The notes under the pieces were generated by a model that saw only the letters and a program-made list of their open reading frames with translations, made no database searches and had not been told where the DNA came from. Positions 9,374-19,947 of a stretch of 64,000 bases of DNA are shown here, piece after piece. Within the stretch, counting starts at the first letter, position 1, and each line of letters starts with the position of its first letter. Source of the stretch: Papilionanthe hookeriana x Papilionanthe teres (lineage: Eukaryota; Streptophyta; Magnoliopsida; Asparagales; Orchidaceae); the NCBI GenBank assembly GCA_022702705.1, contig CM040427.1, positions 73,771,283 through 73,835,282 on the forward strand, given 5' to 3'. A program made the position numbers and the translations under genes.

Positions 9374-10716
9374 ATCCTATGTTTATTTGTTTAGTTATTT
9401 GACTTATAAACTTTGATTATTATGATGTTATGATTGATTGTATGTTTTTCTTAAAACTTTGGTATTAATGTTTAGTTTATGAACTTGATTGTGATGTGGT
9501 GTAGACCTTTTTAAATATTGTGGTTAAGGTTATATAGTTTGTAAATTTTGATATTTCAGACTGTTATTGTAACCTTAAATTGAAATAGTCAATTGTGTGT
9601 GTTTAGCATTAGACTAAATATAAGTTGTGATAGTGTTTTGTACTTATTTTGGAACTTCTTTACCCAAGAATTTCTTTGATATTATATATGTGTAGAAAGT
9701 TATTAACAATACAGTAATTAAGTGATGAAAAGAACTCGCGTAACTTCAAAAAGAAGAAATACCTAAAGCGCGAAGGTATGATTTAAATTTACAGATTATT
9801 TTCTTTTCACTCCATATAGATAGATAGAAAAATTTAAGTTTAGGGGAGGGAAAAATACAAATTTAATTATTAAATTGTTCTCAAATTATATTTTCAAAAA
9901 TTATTATAGAATGATTTTCTGTAGTAATTTTAATTCAGTAAACTAGAATTAATTTATTTAATTTTTATAGAGAGTTAAAGAGAAATACTTTTAATGATTA
10001 ACTAATTTTGTAGATTAAGAATATTTAGTATAAGAGAATAAGAATATAGTTAACAATTTAAAGTAAGGAAAACTATATTTTCAAATATAAAATTCTTAGT
10101 TATTTAGTTGAGAAAGAAAAGATTGAAACTCAATGAAGTAAAAACTTTGAAATACATATAAGAGAAGTAAATGTTTCCAGTTTCAAATTTAGGAAGAGGA
10201 AAATGAAGTTCAAAAGTATTACAGGCTAACCAAAAATAGTGATCCTCACTTGAAAAAGAAAAGACAAAGGGGATTGAAAATCAATCCAGAAAAAAAAAAA
10301 GAGAGAAAAAAATATATATTTAAGGGAGGAGAAGCTTGAGGAAATGTCTTATAAAAAATTGGCTTCAATTGAATCAACCTAAAGGGTAAACTTCAGTTAC
10401 ATTTCTAAACTTATATATATGGATTAGTTTTTACTAAGTAGTGCTTTCATGAAATTTCTATCATCTAAATATCTTAAGTAATTTAATATTGAAAAATATA
10501 GTCATTCTTGAAATAAATAGGAAATTAGAAATCTTAAACTTGATGATTAAATAAGCTTATCTCTACAACTTGATTTAATTATTTAAAAATATTTCTAGAA
10601 AACTTTACTATAATATTTATTTGAATCAAATTCATAGTAATTCAGAATTAAAACTTTACTACAAATAATCATTACTTTTATGTAGTATCTAGATTACTTG
10701 AGGACAAGTAATAGTT
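9374..10716 (+). other. Athila-1 3' untranslated region
   Basis: Very AT-rich, without a supportable ORF. It holds an internal purine tract at 9842-9855 and a purine-rich stretch at 10240-10340. Its counterpart in Athila-2 is 47345-48710. Confidence 0.6.
9842..9855 (+). promoter_or_regulatory. Internal second polypurine tract
   Basis: AGGGGAGGGAAAAA follows AATTTAAGTTT, a context echoed at the true PPT (AGTTTGGGGGA before the LTR). Athila-2 keeps the tract at 47863-47877. It could act as an extra plus-strand primer. Confidence 0.45.
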
Positions 10717-10731
10717 AAGTTTGGGGGATTT
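10717..10731 (+). promoter_or_regulatory. Polypurine tract of Athila-1
   Basis: AAGTTTGGGGGATT directly precedes the 3' LTR start TGACC. This is the expected position for plus-strand priming. Confidence 0.8.
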
Positions 10732-10909
10732 TGACCACAAGAAAATATATTAAGAAATTCATACCAATTTCATATGAAATTACACTTTAAAGAAATGTAT
10801 TTTCTATGTTTTATTGCAGGAATGAAGATTTATAGGTGCTGAAAGCAAAAAGAGCAAAAAGGCGCGAATCTGGAGCAAAATGGACTAAAAATGATGAAAA
10901 CTGAACTGT

Positions 10910-11082
10910 CCCGCCGACAGCGAGATTTAAGCCATCGACGGCGAGATTTTCCCAAAAATTTTTAATATATTATAATAGAGCCCGCCGACGGCGAGATCGA
11001 GCCTGCCGACAGCGAGACTGAACGGTTAGCCTTGCTTCTAGAAGCCCTCCGACGGCGAGATCGAGCCCGCCGACGGCGAGAC
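10910..11082 (+). promoter_or_regulatory. Palindrome array of the Athila-1 LTR (three pairs)
   Basis: Six CGCCGAC(G/A)GCGAG-type sites have centres near 10916/10937, 10987/11008 and 11051/11072. Each pair is spaced exactly 21 bp, with about 65-70 bp between pairs, and all lie upstream of the TATA box (U3). Confidence 0.75.
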
Positions 11083-11162
11083 AGTTGATTCAAGCCAAAT
11101 ACGATGAATCTAGACGCGTTTTGAAGAGGTTCTTAAGCAATCTTTGAAAATTTGACTCCTCC

Positions 11163-11170
11163 TATAAATA
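11163..11170 (+). promoter_or_regulatory. LTR TATA box
   Basis: TATAAATA within CTCCTATAAATAAGAG, about 90 bp after the last palindrome. Equivalent boxes lie at 17855 and 49156 in the other LTRs. Confidence 0.75.
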
Positions 11171-12289
11171 AGAGACGATTTTATGTATTGTGTCAGTTAG
11201 TGTCAAATTAGTGTTTCCTTTTGTAGTAAGAGTTAGTGTTTAGTGTCTTGGTGAGTTTTATGTGTGTTGTACAAGAAGGAAGAGTCAAAGAAACTTGAGG
11301 AATCTACTTGGGGAGAAGAATTGAGATAAGTATATTTATTTATTGTTTTATAACTTTAAATGAAATCCAAAATCTGTGTTATTATTCCCCTGCGTTCTAA
11401 GTAGTTTTTTTTGTCTTTCTCCTCGTTGTTGAGATTTTTTGAAATGAAGAATTAAAATAAGTTATACCTAATAATATTAAATAGAGATTGTGAAAATCTT
11501 TTACTTAAATCTTAATTTACTTTCAATTTGGTCAATTGAATTGTTAACATATGTTGAATTATCAACTATAGTAAAGATTACATCCAAGATTCAGGGAATT
11601 CAAAAGCCTTGGAAGGAGGGTGCAAATAAATAGGGAAATATTAATTATCGGGCGAAGAATTGAATATTTTAGTGTGACAGACTAAAATCTTCAATTCGGT
11701 CCTATTGTTTGGGAGCTGAAGTGTAGATGTTAGCCCTCATGCAAGGGGAACGTAGGAGCTCTGAAGTGGCAACCAGTATCCTCCCAGCCTAGCCACAGAT
11801 TCAGTAATCAAACATAGGATTAGTCAATGTTCTTTGCACCTGGACTAAAGGGTAAAGAATAGGAATGCTCCTATTTGGCACAATATAATTCTAAACTCAT
11901 TTAATTATTTATTCACCTAATCCTCTTAACAAGGAGAAAGATATTTTTCTAAATTAACTTATATAATCTGTCTTTTAAGTATTAGTTTTAAGTTTAAGCG
12001 TTCTTCAATTTTCGTATATTATACTAAAATAGATTAGTAATCTGTTGTTACTAAAACTTAGTCTTTTAATCTCTAACTTCCCTGTGGGATCGATATCTAG
12101 GACTCCAATAGAGCCCGTTATTACTTGAGTAATACGTATAATTGCGTTGATTAAAGGGGAGGGAGTACAATTGTTATTTTACTTTGAAAAACATTTACAA
12201 CTTATTAAGCTTAACAATTATATACATCCTTCTAATTGTTACCCTACTCTCCCCCGAGGCTGAATTCTTATATTTGCAGCCGGAGGTCA

Positions 12290-12489
12290 ATCGTCACTGC
12301 ATCCAATCGACATATGCAATAAAAAAATTTATTTATCTAGTACAGATAACAAAATACTATGAAATAAAATAAAAACAATTCATTACACAGTAAACATAGA
12401 ACACAACATTATGTAGTTGGTAGATGTAACTTACCCATTTTACTAAGCATTTTTTGAAGAGTGACTGAAGGATGTAGTCGGAATCTCTT
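12290..12489 (-). other. Flank of CACTA relic
   Basis: AT-rich sequence between the Athila-1 3' LTR and the recognisable end of the CACTA transposase. It probably belongs to the CACTA element. No TIR was recognised. Confidence 0.35.
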
Positions 12490-14330
12490 CTTCAATAGCA
12501 TTGTCAGAGTCGTGGTCATCTTTGAGATTAATTTCTTTGTATTTGTTAGCAACATCTTCTAGATTATGCTCTTCATCAATTGCATCGAGTGGATGTATAG
12601 ATTTGTCATTTCAAATTCTTAATGAGCAAATTCAATGTTATTCTGCATATCAATGGTGGCTCTTAGTTTAATCGATATGAAAACCGCCTAGTCAACGTTT
12701 TCTCTTGCTTTACGGGGATACTGAAGATAGTAAACCTAACTTGTTTGTCGGGCTTAAATGAAAGGATCAAATTTAGCGTTCCTTATTTTAACTTCTACTT
12801 TTGTGATATTATATAGTTATTTACCCTTGTTTTATGGTTAGGAACATGATCAAACAAAAGCATAGTTTAATAGGATTACACTTCCTCTAATAGACCCAAG
12901 ATAAGGTAGTTTAACAAATTCTTTGAGAATCCCATAATAGTCTTATCTCATCTTTCGATTTATCATTTTCTTTAACACAAATGCTTTACATGAATTTTTT
13001 TCATTTGGACCAGGATCTCGTATGAAACCTACCATTTAAATCATAAATTTACTAGATTTATATGATGTGCATAGGTCCCCAAGAAAGATCTATCACTCTC
13101 AGATCTGTTACACCATTGCTCCAATTATGAATCTATTAATATATAGATAAGAAATCATGTGTTAATGAAAATTTACGTGTCATATGAGATACAAATTTTT
13201 TTTAATTTTAACTCACATGTATTGTCAACCATTGGGGGAAATTATTCTCAATCTCCTTGTTTATGTCATTGTCTTCAGCTAAATTTACCGAATCTTCAAA
13301 TAAAATATCCACACATTGAAATATCATTGAAATTGCTCATGATGACATTTTATAGATAAATGGGTGAAAATTATAATAAAAAAAATTATTACTCAATAAA
13401 GGGTTGAATTTCATCGCAATTGAGAAAAGCATCAAGTGTTGTTGCTTGAAGTTTTTGATCATTAAGATAACGTGATATCCACCTCCCCGATGCTTCACTA
13501 AGCTGCTCGAAAATAGAAATGATCGATGGTGACACTAAACCCAATGACTCTCTCATGGATTCTTTTTCACAAAATAGAATGTCGTTATCTCTTGTAGTAA
13601 ATATACGTCATATATAATTCTTTCTTGCCAGGCCTTATTCTTCAAATTTCTCTTTAGTTTATTCAAAACTAAAAAAATAAATGTTGCATACATCCATTTA
13701 CACAGCAATCAATCTTCTCTGCTTTAAGCTATAACTTGGAGATTAATTTTTTCATCATGTTTAAATCTTCATAGACGAAATTTTTAAGTGGATTAGTCTC
13801 TTTCAATAGACCTGCAATCTGATTGAAGCACACTTGGGGTATTTTGTACTCTGTTTAGATTGTCTGCATTATGAGCACTACGGATAACTCAGAATGAGAT
13901 GTGCAATCCTCCTACAGTTGTCTTTGAGCAACATTCAATAAATCATAAAATGTATGTGCATCGGCATTTGATGCCTCTTCCTGCTATAGTTTGTTTGTAT
14001 TCCACCGAAGATCATTTCTTCAAATCTGATTAAGTCAAATCCAGGTAGAAGTTCGTAGCTCATCGAAGTGGTGGAGTTGATTGTTGTTCCCTTTGTGAAG
14101 TCCAAATCCAATAATTAGGCTGAAATTCTTGACGATATAGATCATATCTCACATTGTCAGGCATTAAGTGTGCTCGGTTTCTGTGTTTCAAACATGAACA
14201 CTGAAACCTACCTTCAGTTAGGTAAACCGACAATTGAGATGCAGCTGCCATAATGGCCTCGACACCATTCATGAACTCCTCGATGATTCATTTTCTATCA
14301 GGATAAAGTTTGTTGTACATCCATGATTTT
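12490..14330 (-). pseudogene. CACTA (En/Spm) TNP2-type transposase relic
   Basis: Read on the minus strand from 14330 down, family blocks appear in order although stops and shifts interrupt them. KSWMYNKLYPDRK, a stop, and IIEEFMNGVE followed by the CxC...H region and NYWIW (14060-14330) form the transposase-associated N-terminal domain. FYDLLN (about 13970), CFNQIAGLLKE and EKIDCCVNGCM (about 13690-13730) belong to the transposase core. NCDEIQPFIE follows near 13395. SWGPMHII and FHTRS lie near 13000-13080. YYGILKEFVKLPYLG (about 12900-12945) and DPFI...VYYLQYP (about 12700-12770) are the C-terminal DUF4216-type region. A normal gene is much longer with introns, so this is internally deleted and dead. 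The call rests on the ordered blocks. Confidence 0.8.
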
Positions 14331-14997
14331 TATGTACCAATATCCATATGTACATTTAATCATGAGAATAATAAACACATTATAAAGTGAATTCAACTGA
14401 ATACATTGTAGTTAATTATAGTAGTAGATCTACTAGTGGAGTTGTAATAAAAGGTGATTGAACCTGACAATAATCAAAACATTTTATATAGCTCAAACAA
14501 TAATAATCGCTTGAAAATTGATTAATATTAATTTTGGCTTGAATAAAGAGTGATCAAATAAACGTCCCAAGCTTCAAGTCAAAAATTTTGGATAAATTAT
14601 CTTTCAAGCCGACCATAATTAAGCTCAAAATCAGAATATTAACAACCTACTAAGGCTATTCGAGCTATCAAAGATCAATAATCAACGAACATTTATCCAT
14701 ATTTTACTTCCAATTTTATCAGTCATTATACTTACAACAACCCTTTCAAAAGTATATTTCTTTCACATTTCTTCTACAAGTGCAAGGCCACTAATCCACC
14801 TAAGAATTTTCAATTGATTGTCAGTTCGAGCTAAATTCACAGACATACCCTACATAACAACCTAAACCTATAACTTTTGCAAACATACAACCTTACATGT
14901 ACATGAAAAGATGTATTTAAACGTAAAGTTTAAGTGTAATAGATATAAATACATAGGAAGGATAACTGGTGCGACTTTTTTAAATGCCAAAATCTTA
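14331..14997. other. Unassigned AT-rich sequence 5' of the CACTA relic
   Basis: No ORF and no recognised repeat. It may include subterminal CACTA sequence, since the transposase start is at 14330 and a solo LTR begins at 14998. Confidence 0.3.
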
Positions 14998-16616
14998 TGA
15001 ACTCAGATATATATATTGATTTAGATTTCTAGTGAATCACACATTCAAAACGCAAGTATACATATCGCTCAAGTAATACAGGGCTCTAGTGGAGTCCTGG
15101 TTATCGATCCCATGAGGAGGTTTGCAAACTATATAATGGAACACAGAAATCAATACTCGAATCACAACACAATTGCAGCAATTATTAATAATTTAAAGAT
15201 GTTAAGACAGTAGCGGTTACTAATTCTACTAAAGTATGTTCTACTCTTCTAACACAATTAATAAACACAAGACTAAATTTTATAACAAAAGTTCAAATTG
15301 CAAGAAAGAATCATCCTCCTTTCCAATGATAATGTGATGATTTAGTGACATAGATTAGTGATACATCTTTACTGTGTCAAATAGGAGCATTTCTATTCTT
15401 CACTCTCTTCCGAGCAATAGAAAGAACATTGACTAATCTTAGGTTTAGTCCCTAAATCTGTGGTTAGGTTGGGAGGGTACCGATTGTCACTACGGAGCTC
15501 CCACTTCCCTTCTCCTGAAGAATAACACTCGCTTTAGCTTTCAAACCATAGGACCAAATTAGAGATTTCAGCCTATCACTCTAAAATCTCCAATTTTACG
15601 CCCATCAAAACATATTTCCCTATTTATTTGCACCCAACTCCCATGAACTATGTCACTCATTCATGGACATTGAATGTGACCTTCACTTTTGTTGTAGAAC
15701 TCATAGTCCTTTCAGAACATATGTCTCACAACAAGTTTTAACAATTCAATTGGCCAGATCAAAAAGTAAATGAAGTTCGAAGTGAAAAGGTCATCACAAA
15801 TTTTTCATATTAAATCGACACATCATTTCCATATCACGACATCAGCACATCACATGAAATAGAGGAAGACAAACAAATCTACTCAAGACTCATGAGAATG
15901 TACGATAAAAGATAAATTATATATATAAAAGCAACGTCATACAAACAAAGAAAAGTAAACACAACTTATCTTAATTTCTTCCCCAAGCGAATCTCTTGAA
16001 ATTCTTTTGACTCCTCTTCTTTCTCCACAACAACACACAATTCTCTCTTAAGATGAGTAAAGAAGATGAAATCTCTCACTTTTCCTCTTTTCCAACACTC
16101 CTTAGTAGAGAAAACACACTAAACACTAATCCCTAAACTCTCTCTAATGGACTCTTCACTCAAGAACAATGAAAAGTCTCTGAGAAACATTGAAGAGACT
16201 TTTTATTTTTTGCTCTAAATTCATTTAAATTTAGGTAGAACCAATTTCCCCAAGAGTTCCCTCAAGCACCCCTCCAAAATTCGGCCAAATACATTGAATC
16301 TGGTTGAATTCGCGATAGGGCAAGTCCGACGCTCGATAGGGCGACATCCAGCGCTACTTTTGGTTGTTCTGCCAAAACACTTTGGATTTGGGCACGGACC
16401 AGTGCTGGATAGGGCGTCGTTCGACGTTCTAGGTCAAAATGTCCAATTTGCCTCATTTTGCTCTGAATTCGCTCATTTTTGCTTCCTTTTCCTCCAAAGG
16501 CCTGAAATCATCATACATGCATGAAATCATGAAAAATACCATTCTTTTAAGTGCAATATCATCAAAAAATAGATATGAAATAGACATTAAAAAGCTATCA
16601 AATTATCAGTGGATCA
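14998..16616 (-). repeat. Solo LTR of an Athila-like relative, minus strand (1619 bp)
   Basis: On the minus strand it starts TGATCCACTG at 16616 and ends GAGTTCA at 14998. It shares the LTR blocks seen elsewhere: the TTTTTTGATGATATTGCAC start region, the AATAGGAGCATTTCTATTCTT block, and the complement of GGATCGATAACC...ACTCCACTAGAGCCC near the end. No internal region follows it and no TSD is evident (TCTTA-side versus ATAAC), so it is an old solo LTR. In place of the CGCCGACGGCGAG palindromes it carries a different repeated motif (CGCCCTATCGAGCG-like) near 16310-16425. Confidence 0.8.
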
Positions 16617-17423
16617 ATAACCTACCAAAGCAAATCAAACAGGACAAGTGCAAGAAGTATAGAGACGAACTAAAAAAAAAACCTAGAAGAAGAAAGAAAA
16701 GCCACCAAAACAAAGACAGGAAGAAAAACAACAATAACTCAGAACTTACCCGTAGGAAAACATTAAAATTCCATCCTAAATTTTGAATATGTATAAAAAT
16801 AGATTCAAAACTGGGTGAGTTTTTATAGATCTTTGAATTCATCACAGCTCAATAAACAAATCTCAGCAAATAGTGAAGTTCAAAGAAGAAATGTAAGTTT
16901 ATCAATAGTAAATCAACCATTAGAAATAACGACTAGCTCAAATGGCAAACCAAATATGAACAGAAATACCAATGTTCACTATTAAAAATTCAATCCAACA
17001 TGGCTAGATCAATGTGTAAAAAATCTAATTCTAAACCACATTACTATTTCATTTTGTTCCGAGATATAAAGCATTTCCAGAGAATAGAAAAAGGAAATAA
17101 TAATCAGCATTATTATTTCAGTTTCCATTTCATTTTCATTATCATAATAAATCAAGCATTAAGCTATTCAATCTTGTATCTTAAGAGAATTATTCGTAAG
17201 CTCGTTTAGCTACTTAAAGTTAGCAAAATATGCTTTGAATTTATAATAACAAATTGATATTACTTTTCTTTTGCATCTAATTATTGTAAGATGCTAAGAA
17301 TTTAATTGTAGCATTCTCCTAGAGGTAATGAAGATGATGTCCACATGTTATTGATGATGATCACTAAAAAGAACTTTTTTAGGCTTCTCTAAAATAATTT
17401 CCCAAAGCAAAATAAGGGGCTAT
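16617..17423. repeat. Non-coding repeat unit, copy 1
   Basis: It aligns along its length with 50460-51240, for example ACCAATGTTCACTAT, AACATGGCTA, ATTACTATTTCA and TTCTCAAAGCAAAA-type blocks in the same order. The remainder of the unit (ATCAATGCAAGAAATGATTTT) lies at 18961-19026, beyond a solo LTR. No coding capacity is recognised. It could be a duplicated intergenic or intronic segment. Confidence 0.65.
17419..17423. repeat. TSD GCTAT (left) of the 17424 solo LTR
   Basis: GCTAT occurs here and at 18958-18962. Joining across the LTR restores the repeat unit (GGGGCTATCAATGC versus GGGGATATCAATGC at 51236). Confidence 0.85.
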
Positions 17424-18957
17424 TGATCACAGAAAAATATGTTAAGAAATTCATACCTATTTTTTGATGAAATTGCACTTTAAAGAAAGGTATTTTCTTT
17501 ATTTTATTGTAGGAATGAAAATTTATTGGTGATAGAAGCAAAATGCATGAAATGGAGCAAATTTGGATCAAAAAGGAAGAAATTCATGCAAATATAACTA
17601 CTTCGCCGATGGCGAGATCGAGGCCGCCGACGGCGAGATCGTGAGGAGAAATTTCTGAAGGAATTATAACTACCTCGCTGACAGCGAGCCCGAGCCCGCC
17701 GACAGCGAGATCGCGCGGTTTGAAGACCTTCTAGAAGCCCCGCTGACGGCGAGGTCGTTTCCCGCCGACGGCGAGCTAGTTCAAAATGCATATACATTGA
17801 ACCTGGACACTTTTTGAAGAGGTGTTTAAGCACCCTTGGACCTTTGCTTACCTCTATAAATAGAGGCCGAATTCTAGAGTCTTAGGTGTGTCTTTTGAGT
17901 CTTCGCGAGTCTATTTCTAGTGTCTTAAGTGTAGTTTGAGTGAGTTTAGTGAGTTTATTAGTTTAATTAAGTACTATTTAGTTGTTGTACTAGAAGGAAA
18001 AGTCAAAGGAACTTCAAGGAGTCTGCTTGGGAAGGAAATTAAGATAAGTATCTTTGTTTATTGTTTTTAACTTTAAATGAAATCCATGCTTTGTTTTATT
18101 CTCATGCATTCTAAGTAGTTTTCTTAGTCTTTCTCCTTGTTTATGAAAATTATGTGGTTTGATGAAATTAAATAAAGGCACTTAATATAATATAAATAAA
18201 TTGTGATAATTTTTACTTAAAACTTAATTTACTTTCAATCTGACCAATTGAGTAGTTAAAATATGTTGAATTATCAACTATAGTAAAAATTACATCCAAT
18301 ATTTAGGGAAATCAAAAGCCTTAGAAGGAGGGTGCAAATAAATAGGGAAATATTAATTATCGAGGCGTAGAATTGGATATTTTAGTGTGACGGACTAAAA
18401 TACTCAATTCGATCCTACTTGTTTGAGAGCCGAAGTGTAGATGTTAGCCCTCGAGTGAGGGGAACGTGGGAGCTACGAAGTGGCAGCCAATATCCTCCCG
18501 ACTTAGCCTGCGGATTCGATAATCAGAACATAGGATTAGTCAATGTTCTTTGCACCCTGGACCAAAGGGTAAAGAATAGGAATGCTCGTATTTGTCACAA
18601 TACAATTCTAATTAAATTCATCATTTCACTTAATTTTCTAAAAACAAGGAGAAGGATACTTTTTCTGAATTAATTAAATCAACTTATTTCAAGCATTAGT
18701 TTACTTTAGTTACTTAGAATTTCTGTTCACTTTATTAAGTAATTCCTTTAAATTTAGTCGATAACAATTCCGTTAAAAACTTCCTTGTGGGATCGATAAC
18801 CGAGGACTCCACTAGAGCCTCGTATTACTTGATACGATACGTATACTTGCGTAGAATCCACATTATACATTAAATCATATTCCTATATTTAATGCGGGAT
18901 CAAGTTTTTGGTTCCGTGGCTATAAACATAAATTACATAAATACAAAAAGTGGGTTA
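17424..18957 (+). repeat. Solo LTR, plus strand (1534 bp)
   Basis: Starts TGATCACAG and ends GTGGGTTA, flanked by GCTAT duplications. It has three palindrome pairs (17601-17775) and TATAAATA at 17855 inside CCTCTATAAATAGAGG. Near its end, AGTTTTTGGTTCCGTGGC at 18903 resembles a primer binding site located inside the LTR, as in Athila-2. It belongs to the Athila-2 subfamily. Confidence 0.88.
17601..17775 (+). promoter_or_regulatory. Palindrome array of the 17424 solo LTR
   Basis: Six palindrome copies have centres near 17608/17629, 17680/17701 and 17745/17767. The pair spacings are 21, 21 and 22 bp. Confidence 0.7.
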
Positions 18958-19026
18958 GCTATCAATGCAAGAAATGATTTTATAGGATTATGTGTTGATG
19001 TATTATCATACTTTTAATGTGGTGGG
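18958..19026. repeat. Right TSD GCTAT and remainder of repeat unit copy 1
   Basis: GCTAT at 18958-18962 followed by ATCAATGCAAGAAATGA, matching 51241 onward. It ends in GTGGG (19022-19026), which is the left TSD of Athila-2. Confidence 0.75.
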
Positions 19027-19846
19027 TGATCACTGAAAAATTTATTAAGAAATTCATACCTATTTTTGATGAAATTGCACTTTAAAGAAAGGTATTTTCT
19101 TTATTTTGTTGCAGGAATGGAGAATTTAGGTGATAAAAGCAAAAATCATAAAAAGGAACGGATTTGGAGCAAAAAGGAAGAAAATAATGCAATTTAGTCT
19201 CGAGTCGCCGACGGCGAGATCGAGCCCGCCGACGGCGAGGGTATGAGGAAGAAATTCGAAGGATTTATAGCTGTCTCGGCTGACAGCGAGCCCGAGCCCG
19301 CTGACAGCGAGATAGCGCGGTTCGAAGACCTTCTAGAAACCTCGCCGACAGCGAGGTAGTTAGTCGCCGACGGCGAGCTAGTTCAAATGGCGCAGATACA
19401 TTGAACCTGGACACCTTTAAATTCATCAATCACTTAAATTTCTAAACAAGGGGAAAGATACTTTTTCTGAATAGTTAAGACTTATTTAGCAATTAGTTTA
19501 ATTTCCTGCACTTTCAATACGTATTAATTTTCTACTTAGTTAAGTTACCTAATTAAAATACTTAGTTTACTTTATTGCGCTTAAATTTAGAATTCCAAAT
19601 TTTCGTATACTATTTTAAAATTATTATTATTATTATTTTAAAATTAGTTGTTATTTAATTTTCTATTTCCCCGTAGGATCGAAAACCGTGACTCCACTAG
19701 AGCCCGTATTACTCGATACGATACGTATACTTGCGTAGCATCCACAACATAAACAATTACAATTCTATACATATAATATAGCGGGGTCAAGTTTTTGGCG
19801 TCGTTGCGATTAAATTAAAAATATCATAATATAAAATTGTGGGTCA
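19027..19846 (+). repeat. Athila-2 5' LTR with 820-bp internal deletion
   Basis: Compared with the 3' LTR it lacks the segment equivalent to about 49114-49933, joined at CACCTTT/AAATTCATC near 19417 with a TTT microhomology. The lost part contains the TATA box and the presumed transcription start, so this LTR cannot promote normally. The palindrome sites at 19203-19379 remain. It ends GTGGGTCA. Confidence 0.88.
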
Positions 19847-19852
19847 AGTTTT

Positions 19853-19869
19853 TTGCGCCGTTGCGGGGA
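19853..19869 (+). promoter_or_regulatory. Primer binding site of Athila-2
   Basis: TTGCGCCGTTGCGGGGA begins a few bases after the LTR end at 19846. A second, older-looking PBS-like sequence (TTTTTGGCGTCGTTGC) lies about 55 bp upstream, inside the LTR end, and is repeated in the 3' LTR. Confidence 0.8.
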
Positions 19870-19947
19870 AAGTAAAAAAATTTACTAGAGTAACGGATTA
19901 TTTTAAAATAATCATAATATATAAATTAATATATATTCTAAAATTGT

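Larger units (their letters stand above)
54..12289 (+). mobile_element. Athila-1: Athila-like Ty3-gypsy retrotransposon
   Basis: Order: partial 5' LTR, tRNA-Asp-type primer binding site, gag, protease, RT-RNase H, integrase, two extra ORFs in the env position, polypurine tract, 3' LTR. The protease motif DLGAS, the RT motif FMDDF, the GCGCTTTATGGGAGGCA block after integrase and the PBS type all fit the Athila/Calypso group as I know it. The coding regions hold several stops and frameshifts, so this copy is not autonomous. The 5' LTR lacks its first ~960 bp because other sequence (1-53) abuts it, so the target duplication cannot be checked. Confidence 0.9.
10732..12289 (+). repeat. Athila-1 3' LTR, complete (1558 bp)
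   Basis: Begins TGACCACA and ends GAGGTCA, giving TGACC/GGTCA inverted ends. Three palindrome pairs lie at 10910-11082, with a TATA box (TATAAATA) at 11163. The distal 593 bp match the 5' LTR at 54-646. The first flanking bases are ATCGT. Confidence 0.92.

Noticed and set aside
12184..12372. 62-codon ORF with a hydrophobic start at the end of the Athila-1 3' LTR
   Set aside because: It spans the LTR boundary into flanking sequence. The equivalent 5' LTR region is not open into the same protein.
16439..16845. Lys-rich and hydrophobic ORFs on the two strands
   Set aside because: They cross the edge of a solo LTR into A-rich repeat sequence and are not conserved in repeat copy 2 at 50460 onward.
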